Origin: Campylobacter concisus
Lineage (GTDB): Bacteria > Campylobacterota > Campylobacteria > Campylobacterales > Campylobacteraceae
Reading direction: 5' to 3'
NCBI RefSeq assembly: GCF_003048375.1
Contig: NZ_CP021642.1
Location: 124,001 to 188,000 of the forward strand
Length of the DNA: 64,000 nucleotides
This document shows, in pieces, positions 17,853-28,395 of the stretch. The position numbers and the translations under genes are program-made. Numbering within the stretch: the first letter of the stretch is position 1; every line of letters begins with the position of its first letter. The notes under the pieces are model-generated. The model was given only the letters and a program-made list of their open reading frames with translations. It searched no databases and was not told where the DNA came from.

Positions 17853-18254
17853 CTAAATCCCTGCTATGATGATCAAAATGATGTCGCAAATGCCTTTAAT
17901 AAGGGCAAATTTTTTAAATTTCTCTAGCTCGTCAGCAAACGCAAATTTTTTTAGCCTTTTATACCCAACTGCGCTAAGTGCGATTAAGGCTATCAAGACA
18001 AGAAGCATTTTTATGGCGTTAAATTTTGGCTCGTAACTATAATATGCCCACAAAATAAGCCCAGTTAGCACCAAAAAGCTAAGCAGCATATGATAAATAG
18101 GCAAGAAATACCTTATGCGAAGCACGTAGTTTTTACTCCCCACTCCAAACTGAGTAAGCGCTAGATAAAGCACCGCTAAAGCAAGTAGCGCATAAAAAAA
18201 TGTCACGTGAAATGGCAAAGTATAAACGTAGAGCGAGCTTAAGTGTTCGTTCAT
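17853..18254 (-). CDS. Small integral membrane protein, four predicted helices
   Basis: The 133-residue product has hydrophobic segments around residues 12-33, 48-68, 80-97 and 115-132 and little else. I recognise no family beyond uncharacterised Campylobacter inner-membrane proteins. It overlaps the small lipoprotein gene by 4 bp and abuts rsmE, so all three are one unit. Confidence 0.72.
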   Translation of the reverse strand: MNEHLSSLYVYTLPFHVTFFYALLALAVLYLALTQFGVGSKNYVLRIRYFLPIYHMLLSFLVLTGLILWAYYSYEPKFNAIKMLLVLIALIALSAVGYKRLKKFAFADELEKFKKFALIKGICDIILIIIAGI

Positions 18255-18454
18255 TTCTTCTCTTTAGGAGGCTCGTTTTCTTCGACGACTGGCTCAGGTG
18301 GCAGCTGCTCATCGATAGTTACATTTGCATCGGGCTGAGCTATCGTAACATCACTAGGGACTGGCTCGCTAACGTCGCTTTTGGCCTCTTCTTTATCTTC
18401 ACATCCCAAAAATACGCCAGCTATAAGCAAAAAAGAGGTTATAAATTTTTTCAT
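18251..18454 (-). CDS. Small lipoprotein with acidic/Pro-rich tail
   Basis: This 67-residue protein has a lipobox (VFLGC, Cys18). The mature part is only about 50 residues, almost entirely Glu, Pro, Asp and Val, so probably unstructured. TAATG overlap with queD upstream and ATGA-type overlap with the membrane protein downstream support real translation. Function unknown. Confidence 0.68.
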   Translation of the reverse strand: MKKFITSFLLIAGVFLGCEDKEEAKSDVSEPVPSDVTIAQPDANVTIDEQLPPEPVVEENEPPKEKK

Positions 18455-19035
18455 TAAACGTCCTTTGGATTTTCTATTTTTATCTTATTTATCATCTTTT
18501 CAAGCAAATTTTTATCTTCCCACTCGTCCATAATCGCCTCTGAAAATTTGATATCACTAAGCCTTATCTCGCCCATTTGTGGGTTTATCGCGTCCTCTTT
18601 GAAGCACTGCGCATAGCCAGTGTCGGTCTCGTGCACGATGACGCTATGAAGCTTCACTTCGCGCTCGCCGTTGTTCATCACGCTAAGCTCAAGTATCCGC
18701 TCGATCATGACAAAAAATATACGGCAAAACTGCTCTGCGCTGGGATTTAGTGGGATCTCTATCCACCTTGCAGAGTGCTTTTTAAGGTCGTTTTTGTATT
18801 CGTCACTATCGCCTGAAAATATGGTCGTAGCGTGATCAAAGCTATCGATGATCGTCTTTATGTTTTGCTTCATCAGCCCAAAGTCATAGACCATGCCAGC
18901 GTTGTCTAAGAAATTTGAGCTAAGTAAAATTTCTGCCACATAGCTGTGGCCGTGGATGCTCGTCCTGCAGCGCTTTGAGCTACAAAATCTCACGATATGC
19001 GCATTTTCAAATCTAAAAAGTTTTCTAATAATCAT
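18454..19035 (-). CDS. queD: 6-carboxytetrahydropterin synthase family protein (queuosine pathway)
   Basis: QueD makes 6-carboxy-5,6,7,8-tetrahydropterin from 7,8-dihydroneopterin triphosphate. The 193-residue product contains FENAHIVRF and IHGHSYVAEI, the three zinc-binding histidines, with a Cys between them. VYDFGLMKQ, FDHATTIF and VIVHETDTGYAQC are further on. The ATG at 19035 lies in an ATGA overlap with the queE stop and starts the conserved IIRKLFRFENAH block. The product is longer than E. coli QueD (about 120 residues), as in epsilonproteobacterial members. Confidence 0.88.
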   Translation of the reverse strand: MIIRKLFRFENAHIVRFCSSKRCRTSIHGHSYVAEILLSSNFLDNAGMVYDFGLMKQNIKTIIDSFDHATTIFSGDSDEYKNDLKKHSARWIEIPLNPSAEQFCRIFFVMIERILELSVMNNGEREVKLHSVIVHETDTGYAQCFKEDAINPQMGEIRLSDIKFSEAIMDEWEDKNLLEKMINKIKIENPKDV

Positions 19036-19790
19036 CAAACACCCTCTTTGTCGCCCCAAAGCCTGATGTGGATACGCTCTGAGTAGTTAAATCCATGCTT
19101 TATGGCAAATTCCGCTGTTTTTAGAGCATTTTTGCTTAGCTCTTCTTTATTTGCGCCCATCGCCATGCACCAGACGGGTAAATTTGCTCTATTTTTTATA
19201 TCTAAAATTTCCTCCAGCTCACTTTTGTCAAAGCGCGATAGGACAAATTTTAAAAAGCTACTTTTTGCGTTATTTTTGATAGCTAAAATAGCATCTAAAT
19301 TTATGCGTTTTTGCTCGCTAACTCCGCTGTTTGCTAGCTTTACGCCAAGTGCAAAATGGCAGTTTTTATAAATTTCAAATTTATCAAAATCAACCAAGAT
19401 TGTGCCATTTGTCTCAAAATGCACCTCGTAGTTTATAAGCAAATTTCTTACCAAATTTATGAAATTTTCATTTTGATGCCAGATGAGTGGCTCGCCGCCT
19501 GTTAAAACGATGATCGGCTTTTGCTCTAAGCCTTTACAAAGCCCATCAACTAGGCTTAAAATTTCATCTGTGCTATATGTTTTGTGGTGAAAATGTCCCT
19601 TAAAAACGGCTCTTATGCTATCGCATCCCAAAAGCTCTTCACCTGTTTTTAAAGACCTTGTCTTTACGCCAAAGCCAGAGCAGTTTAGGTTGCAGCCCAA
19701 AAAGCGTAAAAACACAGCGAGCCTACCCTGATAAGCGCCCTCGCCTTGGATGCTTAAAAATGCCTCAACTAATTCTAGCTCTTTGCTCAT
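19035..19790 (-). CDS. queE: 7-carboxy-7-deazaguanine synthase-type radical SAM protein
   Basis: QueE converts carboxytetrahydropterin to 7-carboxy-7-deazaguanine. The 251-residue protein opens with VEAFLSIQGEGAYQGR and FLRFLGCNLNCSGFGV. IVLTGGEPLIWHQ and HFETNGT follow, typical of the family. The cluster cysteines are spaced CX3C then 18 residues to the next Cys (GCDSI), instead of a simple CX3CX2C. The ATG at 19790 shares a base with the moaA stop (TGATG). Adjacent queD strongly supports the call. Confidence 0.85.
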   Translation of the reverse strand: MSKELELVEAFLSIQGEGAYQGRLAVFLRFLGCNLNCSGFGVKTRSLKTGEELLGCDSIRAVFKGHFHHKTYSTDEILSLVDGLCKGLEQKPIIVLTGGEPLIWHQNENFINLVRNLLINYEVHFETNGTILVDFDKFEIYKNCHFALGVKLANSGVSEQKRINLDAILAIKNNAKSSFLKFVLSRFDKSELEEILDIKNRANLPVWCMAMGANKEELSKNALKTAEFAIKHGFNYSERIHIRLWGDKEGV

Positions 19791-20758
19791 CAACCACCAG
19801 TTTGGTAAAATGCCCTTGAAGAGGTTTCGTTTTCAGCTCCTAGAGCCCATTTGTTCTCTTTTGGCTTGTTGGCAAGCACTTGTCTTAAGATCTCGCTTGC
19901 TGCGACGATATCGCCATTTGCAACTGCTTTTTTGATACTTAGTGCATCTTCAAAGTAAAGGCAAGGTATCAAAAGTCCTTCAGCGCTTAGCCTAATGCGG
20001 TTGCAACTCTCGCAAAAGTCGTGTTTGTGGGGGTCAATGATGCCAAATTTATAGCCGTCATCAAGCCTATAAATAGACGCGGGTGCGTTTGGCAATTTTT
20101 CATCTTTTGTGACATTATATTTTTGCGAGATGATACTCAAAATTTCGTCGCTTTTTAGCCCTTTTAGATCATCTTTGGCGTGCGAGTTTTCCATATATTC
20201 GATAAATCTGATCTGAGAATTTCTAAATTTAGCAAACTCAAGCAAATTTACTAGCTCATCGTCGTTAAAGCCTTTTAGAGCGACTGTGTTTATCTTGACC
20301 TTTAGCCCGGCGTCAAGTGCTGCTTCAAAGCCAGCTAAAACATCGTGTAAGACGCTCTTTTGAGCGATAAATTTAGCCTTTTGCTCATTTAGCGTATCAA
20401 GCGACATATTTATGCGCTTTAGACCAGCGTCTTTTAGCCTTTTGGCAAAGTGCGGCAGCATAAAGCCATTTGTCGTAAGCGCTAGATCGATGTCTGGCTT
20501 ATAATCGCTTATCATCTTTATAAAGACATCCAGATCCTTGCGCACGAGCGGTTCGCCACCTGTGATCCTGATCTTTTTCACACCCTCGTCGATAGCTACT
20601 TTGACAAATAAAAATAGCTCTTCAAATGTCAGTAAATTCTCTTTTGGTGTCCAACTAAATGGCGTCGTAGGCATGCAATATCTACATCTAAAATTGCAAC
20701 GCTGCGTCACAGAAATTCTTAAATAATCAACAACCCGACCATATTTATCTATTAGCAT
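19790..20758 (-). CDS. moaA: GTP 3',8-cyclase (molybdopterin cofactor, first step)
   Basis: This radical SAM enzyme makes 3',8-cyclo-GTP for molybdopterin. From the ATG at 20758 (AGGTGC upstream; family start [17 protein letters not shown]) it is 322 residues. The first cluster is Cys21/25/28 (CNFRCRYC). The second is [18 protein letters not shown] (CX2CX13C), and the C-terminal Gly-Gly required by MoaA is present (YQTGG). It heads the moaA-queE-queD run, where all junctions overlap. Confidence 0.95.
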   Translation of the reverse strand: MLIDKYGRVVDYLRISVTQRCNFRCRYCMPTTPFSWTPKENLLTFEELFLFVKVAIDEGVKKIRITGGEPLVRKDLDVFIKMISDYKPDIDLALTTNGFMLPHFAKRLKDAGLKRINMSLDTLNEQKAKFIAQKSVLHDVLAGFEAALDAGLKVKINTVALKGFNDDELVNLLEFAKFRNSQIRFIEYMENSHAKDDLKGLKSDEILSIISQKYNVTKDEKLPNAPASIYRLDDGYKFGIIDPHKHDFCESCNRIRLSAEGLLIPCLYFEDALSIKKAVANGDIVAASEILRQVLANKPKENKWALGAENETSSRAFYQTGG

Positions 20759-20878
20759 AAAGCACCTTTTTTTAAGCTTGGTTAGAGCTTTTTTAATTTT
20801 CAATTATATGTTAAAAGATTTAAATTTAAATAAAAATTTAAGCTAATTTTTGTAGTTTAAGAGTAGTTTTGTCTTTTA

Positions 20879-20904
20879 AAATTAGCCCAAATTTAGGCTA
20901 ATTT
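20879..20904 (-). terminator. Hairpin overlapping the stop of the 20893-21399 gene
   Basis: Inverted repeat aaattagcc (20879-20887) / ggctaattt (20896-20904), a 9-bp stem with the stop codon in the loop region. On the minus strand it runs into AATTTTAAAAG. Probable terminator. Confidence 0.45.
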
Positions 20905-21399
20905 ATGAAATTTAAGCACAAATTCAACTCGTCCCATACCCACATGAAGATCTTTAGCGATCATGGCTGCGCTTTTGCCATCTTTAAACATCTTTAGGAT
21001 CTGCTCTTCTTCGTTGATGACGCTTGGGGCGATTTTATTGATATCTCTTGTTCGCTCCTCAAGGTTAAACATCCTATCTTTTTGTTCGTTTGCAAAGTCA
21101 TCTATCACTCGCTCGATGCTCTTTATGGCGCGGATTATCGGCACGATTTTTTCATTTATTTGCTCGTTTATCTGCTCTTTTAGCTCATCTTTCACATCTT
21201 TTAGCTGCTCGTCGTCATCAGGCTTAAAGCTCGCCAGTGCGGCTAGCTGCTTTTTGAGATTATAGTTTTCTTGTATGGCGCTCTCTATGGCACGCTCATA
21301 TCTTGTAAATTTCTTATTTGTCTCGCTATCTTTTATAAATATCAAAGCTATTATTATCGCTAAAACGATGCCAAAACCTAAAAAAATGTAAATTTCCAT
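20893..21399 (-). CDS. Membrane-anchored coiled-coil protein with C-terminal HTH-like segment
   Basis: This 168-residue protein has an N-terminal transmembrane helix (residues 3-22) and a long charged coiled coil (about 30-110: QLKDVKDELKEQINEQINEK). The C-terminal segment GKSAAMIAKDLHVGMGRVEF looks like a helix-turn-helix, as in DUF6115-type proteins. AAAGGAAAAAT precedes the ATG. Function unknown; Campylobacter relatives occupy the same position beside the prenyltransferase. Confidence 0.7.
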   Translation of the reverse strand: MEIYIFLGFGIVLAIIIALIFIKDSETNKKFTRYERAIESAIQENYNLKKQLAALASFKPDDDEQLKDVKDELKEQINEQINEKIVPIIRAIKSIERVIDDFANEQKDRMFNLEERTRDINKIAPSVINEEEQILKMFKDGKSAAMIAKDLHVGMGRVEFVLKFHKLA

Positions 21400-21408
21400 A
21401 TTTTTCCT

Positions 21409-21930
21409 TTACGAATTCGCTCTAAGCTCTCTTATCATCACACGCTCTCTAGCCGTCACGTAAGCGTTCCAGTCGGCCTCGTCCTCTTCGTGCATGTTCT
21501 CTATCTTTGCTAGCCTCTCATCCTCCGCCCTTAGATAAAGGCTCAAATTTCTCTTTGGAAAGATAGGCATCATAATCCTTGCGTAGTAAATTTCATCTTT
21601 TTTAAATTTATCTTCGCTTATTTTTATATGCGTAAAGCCGATCTCATCGATATCTGCGCTCTCTTTTAGCGGCAAGTATTGCTTGTGCTCGTTTTTTATA
21701 TAATCACTAAGCGCGTCTATCTTTCTATGAAGCTCGATGACAAGCGTTAGTAAGACTTGGTCGCTCTCTTTTGTCTCGCCGCGTGATTTTGCACGCTTTA
21801 GCCACGCTCCAAGCGCATCTTCGTCGCCTGGCAAGATAGAGTTAAATTCTCTTAAAAATTTCTCATCTCCACTTCTGTCACACTCATAAACCATGCTAAG
21901 AGGCGCTTTAAAAAGCCTTACTTCGCTCAT
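21409..21930 (-). CDS. Uncharacterised cytoplasmic protein, possibly degenerate PilZ-like
   Basis: The ATG at 21930 forms an ATGA overlap with the prenyltransferase stop, so it is chosen over an in-frame start 5 codons upstream. The 173-residue product has an N-terminal helical half and a C-terminal beta-type stretch (IGFTHIKISEDKF, YYARIMMPIFPKRNLSLYL) reminiscent of PilZ domains. The RXXXR and DXSXXG cyclic-di-GMP motifs are not evident, so this is weak. It ends ten bases before the coiled-coil gene. Confidence 0.65.
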   Translation of the reverse strand: MSEVRLFKAPLSMVYECDRSGDEKFLREFNSILPGDEDALGAWLKRAKSRGETKESDQVLLTLVIELHRKIDALSDYIKNEHKQYLPLKESADIDEIGFTHIKISEDKFKKDEIYYARIMMPIFPKRNLSLYLRAEDERLAKIENMHEEDEADWNAYVTARERVMIRELRANS

Positions 21931-22787
21931 AATACACTGATCCAAACAAAGATGAAAAATAAAATTCCCAAGTAGCCATTTAGCGTGAAAAACGCCCTAT
22001 CTATCTTACTAAAGTCGCGCCTTACGATCCTATGCTCGAAAAATAATATCACACCACTTACCACAATGCCAAAAAACGCCATCGCTCCAAGCCCAGCCGC
22101 CCAAGCAAAAAGCAGCCAGAGTATAAAAGCTAGAGCGTGAAAAATGGCTGATAAAAATAGTGTAGCCTTGTCGCCGTAGATCGCTGGTATGCTAAAGAGC
22201 TTGTTTTCTTGGTCAAATTTCATATCCTGCAGCGAGTAAAGCAGGTCAAAGCCAGCCACCCAAAATGTCACACCAAAGCAAAGTAGCACGCTCCAAAGCG
22301 GTATAGCAGCGCTTACTGCGACCACGCCAGCGATAGGAGCAAGTCCAAGACTAAGGCCTAGCACCAAGTGCGCTAGCTCGCTAAATCGCTTAAATAGCGA
22401 GTATCCGCCAAGCACGGCAAGTATGGGGAAACTCAGCCAAAATGCGAGCGAATTTACAAAATAAGCGCATGCGATAAAGATAAGTGCGTTTGCTGCGATG
22501 AAAAGCTGCATATTGCCCTTGCCGATGCGCCCATCGACGCTTGGACGGCTTGCGGTGCGTGGATTTAGCTTGTCGATGTCCTCGTCTTGGTATCTGTTAA
22601 ACGCCATGGCGAAATTTCTAGCGCTAACTGCGCAAATAGTGCCTAAAATAAGCAGTTTAAAGCCAAACCAAGCTGAGCCATTTTCTATCTTGCTCGCAAC
22701 TATCATCGCCACAAAGATAAATGGCAGGGCAAAAACCGAGTGCTTAAAAACGATGAGTTCTGCGATATCTTTTAGCTTTTTAATCAT
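21927..22787 (-). CDS. mqnP: UbiA-family prenyltransferase (MqnP-like, menaquinone futalosine pathway)
   Basis: The 286-residue membrane protein has about eight helices and the prenyl-diphosphate motif NRYQDEDIDKLNPRTASRP, with a second Asp motif near YSLQDMKFDQENKLFSIPA. Campylobacterota make menaquinone by the futalosine route, in which MqnP attaches the prenyl chain; many annotations still say ubiA. The second of two in-frame ATGs (22787) is favoured because GGAAAT lies 6-7 bases before it and nothing SD-like precedes the first. Confidence 0.85.
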   Translation of the reverse strand: MIKKLKDIAELIVFKHSVFALPFIFVAMIVASKIENGSAWFGFKLLILGTICAVSARNFAMAFNRYQDEDIDKLNPRTASRPSVDGRIGKGNMQLFIAANALIFIACAYFVNSLAFWLSFPILAVLGGYSLFKRFSELAHLVLGLSLGLAPIAGVVAVSAAIPLWSVLLCFGVTFWVAGFDLLYSLQDMKFDQENKLFSIPAIYGDKATLFLSAIFHALAFILWLLFAWAAGLGAMAFFGIVVSGVILFFEHRIVRRDFSKIDRAFFTLNGYLGILFFIFVWISVL

Positions 22788-22890
22788 ATAAATTTCCATG
22801 TTTTTTAAAAAGTGTTTGATTTTACATCATTTTGCTTTAAATCTAAATTTATATTATCATTGCGAGAGTAATTTAAAATGAAGGGTTATG

Positions 22891-24105
22891 ATGAGTAAAA
22901 TAGCGATTATCGGAGATGGTTTTAGTGCGTTATTTACGGCGCTTGAGCTAGCTAAAAAGAATGAAGAAATTTTAGTTATTAGTAGCCAAAAAGATGAGTT
23001 TGAAAGCGGAATTTTAACCCCATTTAACACCCCAGCGCTTGCAAGAGATGGAGCGATATCTAGCTCATTTTTGGGACTAGTTAGTAAAAAAAGCGAGCTT
23101 GATATAGCGCTTTGCTTAAATGAAAACTTTAGAGCTTGGATGGCGAATTTCACGCTTAAATCAACAAAGGCTCATGATAAAAAGATGAGAGTTTTGTTTA
23201 AAAAATTTGGACAAAAGAGCTTTGAAATTTTAAAAGAGCTAAGCGAAAAATATCCGCAGATAAAATTTGATGAGAGCGGCGTTTATCTTATATTTAGCGA
23301 GGATGAGAGCTTTAAAAAGAGGCTTGATGAGACAAGGGTCGCTGATAGCGAGCAAGAAATTTTAAGCGTGGATAGTGAGCTAGCAAATTTTGGTCTGATA
23401 AACAAAAACATAAAAGGGGCGCTAAATTTAGCTAAAAACGCGAGTATCGACGCTGGAGAGCTAAAAAAAGCGCTTGTTAGTGAGCTAAACAAGCTTGGAG
23501 TACAGTTTATAAACGATGAAATTTATGAGCTAAAAACGCAGGGGCAAACCGTTCAAAAGGCTGTTGGCAGTGCTGGCGAATACGAGGCTGATAGCTTTGT
23601 CGTGGCTAGTAGAAATTTGGAGCTTTCAAGCAAGCTTGGGACAAATTTAAGTGCCATTTTGGCTAAATTTTACACGATCGATCTTGTGCTAAGCGAGGGT
23701 CAGATCCCTAAAAAACTGATCATTTTAAATGATATGTTTGCCAAAATTTATCCAACGAAAAATGGTGTCACGATCATCACAAATTTACAAGTGGGCGCGA
23801 TCGATACGCTTGTAAAAACAGAAAAGATCAACGCATTTTTAAACGAGCTAAAAAGACACCTTGGCATAAGCGAGCTAAAAGAGCCTAACTTTAGGGCAAA
23901 TTTCGTCCTTCTTAGCTCAAATGACAAGCCAGCGATCGGACGCGACGAGACATATCAAAATTTGCTCTATAACCAAGCATACGGGCTAAACGAACTAAGC
24001 TTTGCACCGCACTTTGCAGGCGTTTTGGCTGATCTTATAAAAGAGGGCAAAAGTAACGAGCAAAGTGATGAAATTTTGCTATTTAGCTCATTTTACGAGG
24101 GCTAA
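22891..24105 (+). CDS. FAD-dependent oxidoreductase (DAO-like fold)
   Basis: This 404-residue flavoprotein starts with the dinucleotide-binding motif IAIIGDGFSALFTALELA. It has a C-terminal DKPAIGRDETYQNLLYNQAYG segment as in D-amino-acid oxidase/GlpO-type folds. Tandem ATGs occur; the second (22891) is 5 bases after AAGGG and is preferred. It precedes miaA by 2 bp. The substrate is not identifiable. It may act in tRNA or amine metabolism given its tight link to miaA, which is inference. Confidence 0.75.
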   Translation: MSKIAIIGDGFSALFTALELAKKNEEILVISSQKDEFESGILTPFNTPALARDGAISSSFLGLVSKKSELDIALCLNENFRAWMANFTLKSTKAHDKKMRVLFKKFGQKSFEILKELSEKYPQIKFDESGVYLIFSEDESFKKRLDETRVADSEQEILSVDSELANFGLINKNIKGALNLAKNASIDAGELKKALVSELNKLGVQFINDEIYELKTQGQTVQKAVGSAGEYEADSFVVASRNLELSSKLGTNLSAILAKFYTIDLVLSEGQIPKKLIILNDMFAKIYPTKNGVTIITNLQVGAIDTLVKTEKINAFLNELKRHLGISELKEPNFRANFVLLSSNDKPAIGRDETYQNLLYNQAYGLNELSFAPHFAGVLADLIKEGKSNEQSDEILLFSSFYEG

Positions 24106-24107
24106 GC

Positions 24108-24983
24108 TTGTTTGGCGAGCTAGCACTAATTGGCACCACAGCAAGCGGTAAGAGCGATCTAGCCTTTGAGCTAGCAAAGGAATTTGGTGGTGTCATCTTA
24201 AGCCTTGACTCGCTAGCACTTTATAAAGAGATAGATATCGCCAGCGCAAAGCCAAAGCCCTGGCAGCTGGGGGCTGTGAGGCACTTTGGAGTGGATGAAA
24301 TTTACCCTGATGAGGAATTTAGCGTTGGGGCGTTTTTTGAAATTTATAAAAATGCAAAGGAATTTGCGCGCTCACAAAAGTGCCCACTCATCATCACGGG
24401 AGGCAGTGGCTTTTATCTAAAGGCGATGCTTAGCGGACTTGCGCCAGACGTGCCAAAATGCGAGCTAAATTTAAGTAATGAAGAAATTTACGAGCTAGCT
24501 TTACAAAACGACCCTGAGTTTGCAAGTAAATTTAGCCAAAACGATTCTTATCGCCTCGAAAAATGGTATCAAATTTATAAATTTAGCGGCCAAATCCCAA
24601 GCATCTGGCTAAAGCAAAATACCAAAGAGAGCGTCATAAAAGAGCTTGCGATATTTGAAATTTTATGGGATAAAGATGAGCTTAGAGCTCGTATCGCAAA
24701 GCGAACGAAAAATATGCTAGATGAGGGCTTGATAGATGAGGCGAAGTTTTTATTTGACAAGTATAAAAGCGAGCCAAAACCACTAAAATCAATAGGTCTA
24801 AAAGAGTGCAAGAAGTTTTTGGAGGGTGAAATTTCAAAAAGCGAGCTAGAAACGCTTATCGCCACGCACACAGCCCAGCTTGCTAAGCGCCAGCGAACCT
24901 TTAACCGCTCGCAGTTTGAGAAGAAATTTGTGGGCGACTTGACGCAGACTAGAAGTGAAATTTTGAAATTTTTAAAAGGTTAA
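24108..24983 (+). CDS. miaA: tRNA dimethylallyltransferase
   Basis: MiaA prenylates A37 of tRNAs that read UNN codons. The 291-residue product has the P-loop GTTASGKS (residues 9-16), SLDSLALYKEIDIASAKP, the catalytic ITGGSGFYLKAMLSG and SIGLKECKKFLEG. The start is TTG two bases after the oxidoreductase stop, implying coupled translation. Confidence 0.95.
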   Translation: MFGELALIGTTASGKSDLAFELAKEFGGVILSLDSLALYKEIDIASAKPKPWQLGAVRHFGVDEIYPDEEFSVGAFFEIYKNAKEFARSQKCPLIITGGSGFYLKAMLSGLAPDVPKCELNLSNEEIYELALQNDPEFASKFSQNDSYRLEKWYQIYKFSGQIPSIWLKQNTKESVIKELAIFEILWDKDELRARIAKRTKNMLDEGLIDEAKFLFDKYKSEPKPLKSIGLKECKKFLEGEISKSELETLIATHTAQLAKRQRTFNRSQFEKKFVGDLTQTRSEILKFLKG

Positions 24984-25070
24984 ATTTGAGCTTGGTTAAA
25001 TTTAAATTATCTAGGTGGTAAATTTAATTTAGCAGGGGCGAACAGCTCCAAAAGAAGCCGTTCGATAAAT

Positions 25071-26063
25071 TTATATAGGCATAACCCTGATTTTTGGGCT
25101 TAGGCTCTCTTGTAAGACATTTTCTATCGCATAAAGCGTGCCAGTCGAGCCGCTTGAACAGCCTGAGCAAGCGCCAAGATAGCGGATATAAACGTCGATA
25201 TTTTCGCCGTTATCGTTTCTGATGTCTATGATCTCTAAATTTCCGCCATCCATCATAAGCATCGGGCGGATCTCTTTATCGATGATCGACTCGATCGCTT
25301 TTAGCTGGCCAACCATCGTCATGCTCTCAAAGCTAACGTCGCTTAGCGTGTTGTTTGCTTGAGCGTTGGCCTGAGCTTCAAGCCTCTCTTGCTCCATCTC
25401 AGCCCTAGTATCGCGCAAGATATCAACCAAATAGTAGTCTTTTTTCTCGTGTCCGCCAGGTCTAACGCATGATTTGCAAAATGCGCCTGCTTTGGTGTAT
25501 TGCGTGATCTCCTCAACCGTGTGAAGGTCGTTTAATCTTATCACCTCTTTGATCGTGCCAAGGCTCACTCTAGCGCATTCGCAAACGATGATCTCATCTT
25601 CAAAGTGCTCCGGGTCTATGCCCTTGTAGCTTGCAGCAGCTGCCTTGATAACGTCATACGCCATAACCGAGCAGTGCATCTTTTGAGGTGGGACGGCCGG
25701 TGTGTCTGGGTTGTCACGCATAGCTCTTTCGACATCGAGGTTTGTTATCTTGACCGCCTCATCGACTGTTTTGCCGATGCAAAGCTCAGCCATCGTATCA
25801 GAGCTAGCTATCGCCGTGCCACAGCCAAAGCTTTTAAATTTAGCGTCTATTATCTTGTCAGTTTTCTCATCAACGAGCCAGTAGAGCCTGACCGCATCGC
25901 CGCAGCTCTCTGCGCCAAAGTCAGCGACGATAAGTTTTGCGTTTGCTTTTTTGGCGTCCTCTTCGGTTAGTTCGCCCATGAATTTAGGATTATTCATCCT
26001 GTCTTGCACTACCTTTGAGTATTCATCCCAGATAGAGCCGCCGATTAAGTTATTTTTTGCCAT
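25071..26063 (-). CDS. nifU: NifU-type iron-sulphur cluster scaffold
   Basis: This 330-residue three-domain scaffold has an IscU-like N-terminus with Cys54 (AESCGDA), Cys81 (GCGTA) and Cys131. A BFD-like [2Fe-2S] domain follows with Cys161/163 and Cys196/199 (CECARVSLGT, CKSC). The C-terminal Nfu domain has Cys299/302 (ACSGCSSGSTG). Together with NifS it is the general Fe-S assembly system of Campylobacterota. Follows nifS by 16 bp on the same strand. Confidence 0.95.
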   Translation of the reverse strand: MAKNNLIGGSIWDEYSKVVQDRMNNPKFMGELTEEDAKKANAKLIVADFGAESCGDAVRLYWLVDEKTDKIIDAKFKSFGCGTAIASSDTMAELCIGKTVDEAVKITNLDVERAMRDNPDTPAVPPQKMHCSVMAYDVIKAAAASYKGIDPEHFEDEIIVCECARVSLGTIKEVIRLNDLHTVEEITQYTKAGAFCKSCVRPGGHEKKDYYLVDILRDTRAEMEQERLEAQANAQANNTLSDVSFESMTMVGQLKAIESIIDKEIRPMLMMDGGNLEIIDIRNDNGENIDVYIRYLGACSGCSSGSTGTLYAIENVLQESLSPKIRVMPI

Positions 26064-26079
26064 GTTTTTCCTTTAAATT

Positions 26080-27586
<1,507 letters not shown>

Positions 27587-28234
27587 ATGAAATTTATAGG
27601 TATTATACTTCTACTACTAACAAGCATATTTTTAATAGCCTGCTCTGCAAATCAAGCAAGCAATAAGATAAAAAACTCTGAACTAGAGAATTTAGCTAGT
27701 AAATATGGTGGAGGATATATATTTAATCAAAAATTTGTTGAAGAGATAGAGAAAAGAGAAGCTGAGAGAAAGGAACTAAGTAAAACACTTGGTGATAAGA
27801 TAAGGTCAAATCCTAGAAAAATAAAACAAGGGGATAAATTTATAACTATATATGATGTGGATATGACTTTAATAAATAAACAACTTCCATGAATTCTCTC
27901 TAATGGCAAGCCATATTATACACCAATAAGAACTTATGAGAAACAGCCTAAATTATCAAATTAAGATAGACAAAAAATAATAAACTACATAGGTACCGAA
28001 AACTATAATAAATTTAAACCTACAATGCTTCCATCTTATTTTTATGTAGATGACAATAATAATGTAGTAGCCATAGCAGTATCTGTTTACTATGCAGTTG
28101 GTTATACAAAATACGGCTTATTTGGTGATGAGGGTAGAGGATTTTCTCTATCTAGAAAAGACATAAAAGATATAAGTGGAAATAACAGATTTTATTTCGA
28201 TAGTCACAAAAATACTTTTGTTAGGGAAAAATAA
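27587..28234 (+). pseudogene. Immunity-type lipoprotein pseudogene, first of four paralogs
   Basis: The frame of 216 codons aligns end to end with the three intact paralogs downstream but is interrupted by TGA at 27890-27892 and TAA at 27962-27964. Without those stops it keeps the family landmarks: lipobox LIACS, YGGGYIFNQKFVEEIEKREAER, ILSNGKPYYT, YIGTENYNKF and the ending YGLFGDEGRGFSLS. The first stop replaces the Arg codon present in paralog 2 (PRILSNGK). It is the oldest-looking member of the array. The TAATG junction to the effector relic is kept. Confidence 0.8.
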
Positions 28235-28395
28235 TGGGAAGCAATAAAATTTCAACCAAAGAACAGATAATTAAATTTAAAGACTATGCTGATATAGCTG
28301 ACGCAAGTTATGCAATGCTTCACTGGATAAGTGAGAATGAAAAAAATGGATTTGACGATCTAAATGATAAACAAAACAAAAAGGATATAGGATGA
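28234..28395 (+). pseudogene. Relic 1: 5' end of a lipase-type effector gene
   Basis: ATG at 28234 (overlapping the lipoprotein stop) opens 53 codons that match the N-terminus of the full effector at 30605 (ISTKEQIIKFKDYADIADA, then SYAMLHW). The match ends after about 32 codons in ENEKNGFDDLNDKQNKKDIG and a TGA that overlaps the next lipoprotein ATG. It is a truncated effector start, probably from a different effector allele. Confidence 0.8.

Noticed and set aside
18454-19059. Longer start for queD at 19059
   Set aside because: The extra eight residues lie within queE. The ATG at 19035 gives a standard ATGA junction and the family N-terminus.
25030-25070. Terminator between miaA and nifU (cgaac...gttcg)
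   Set aside because: The stem is only 5 bp with internal mismatches and there is no T-run on either strand.
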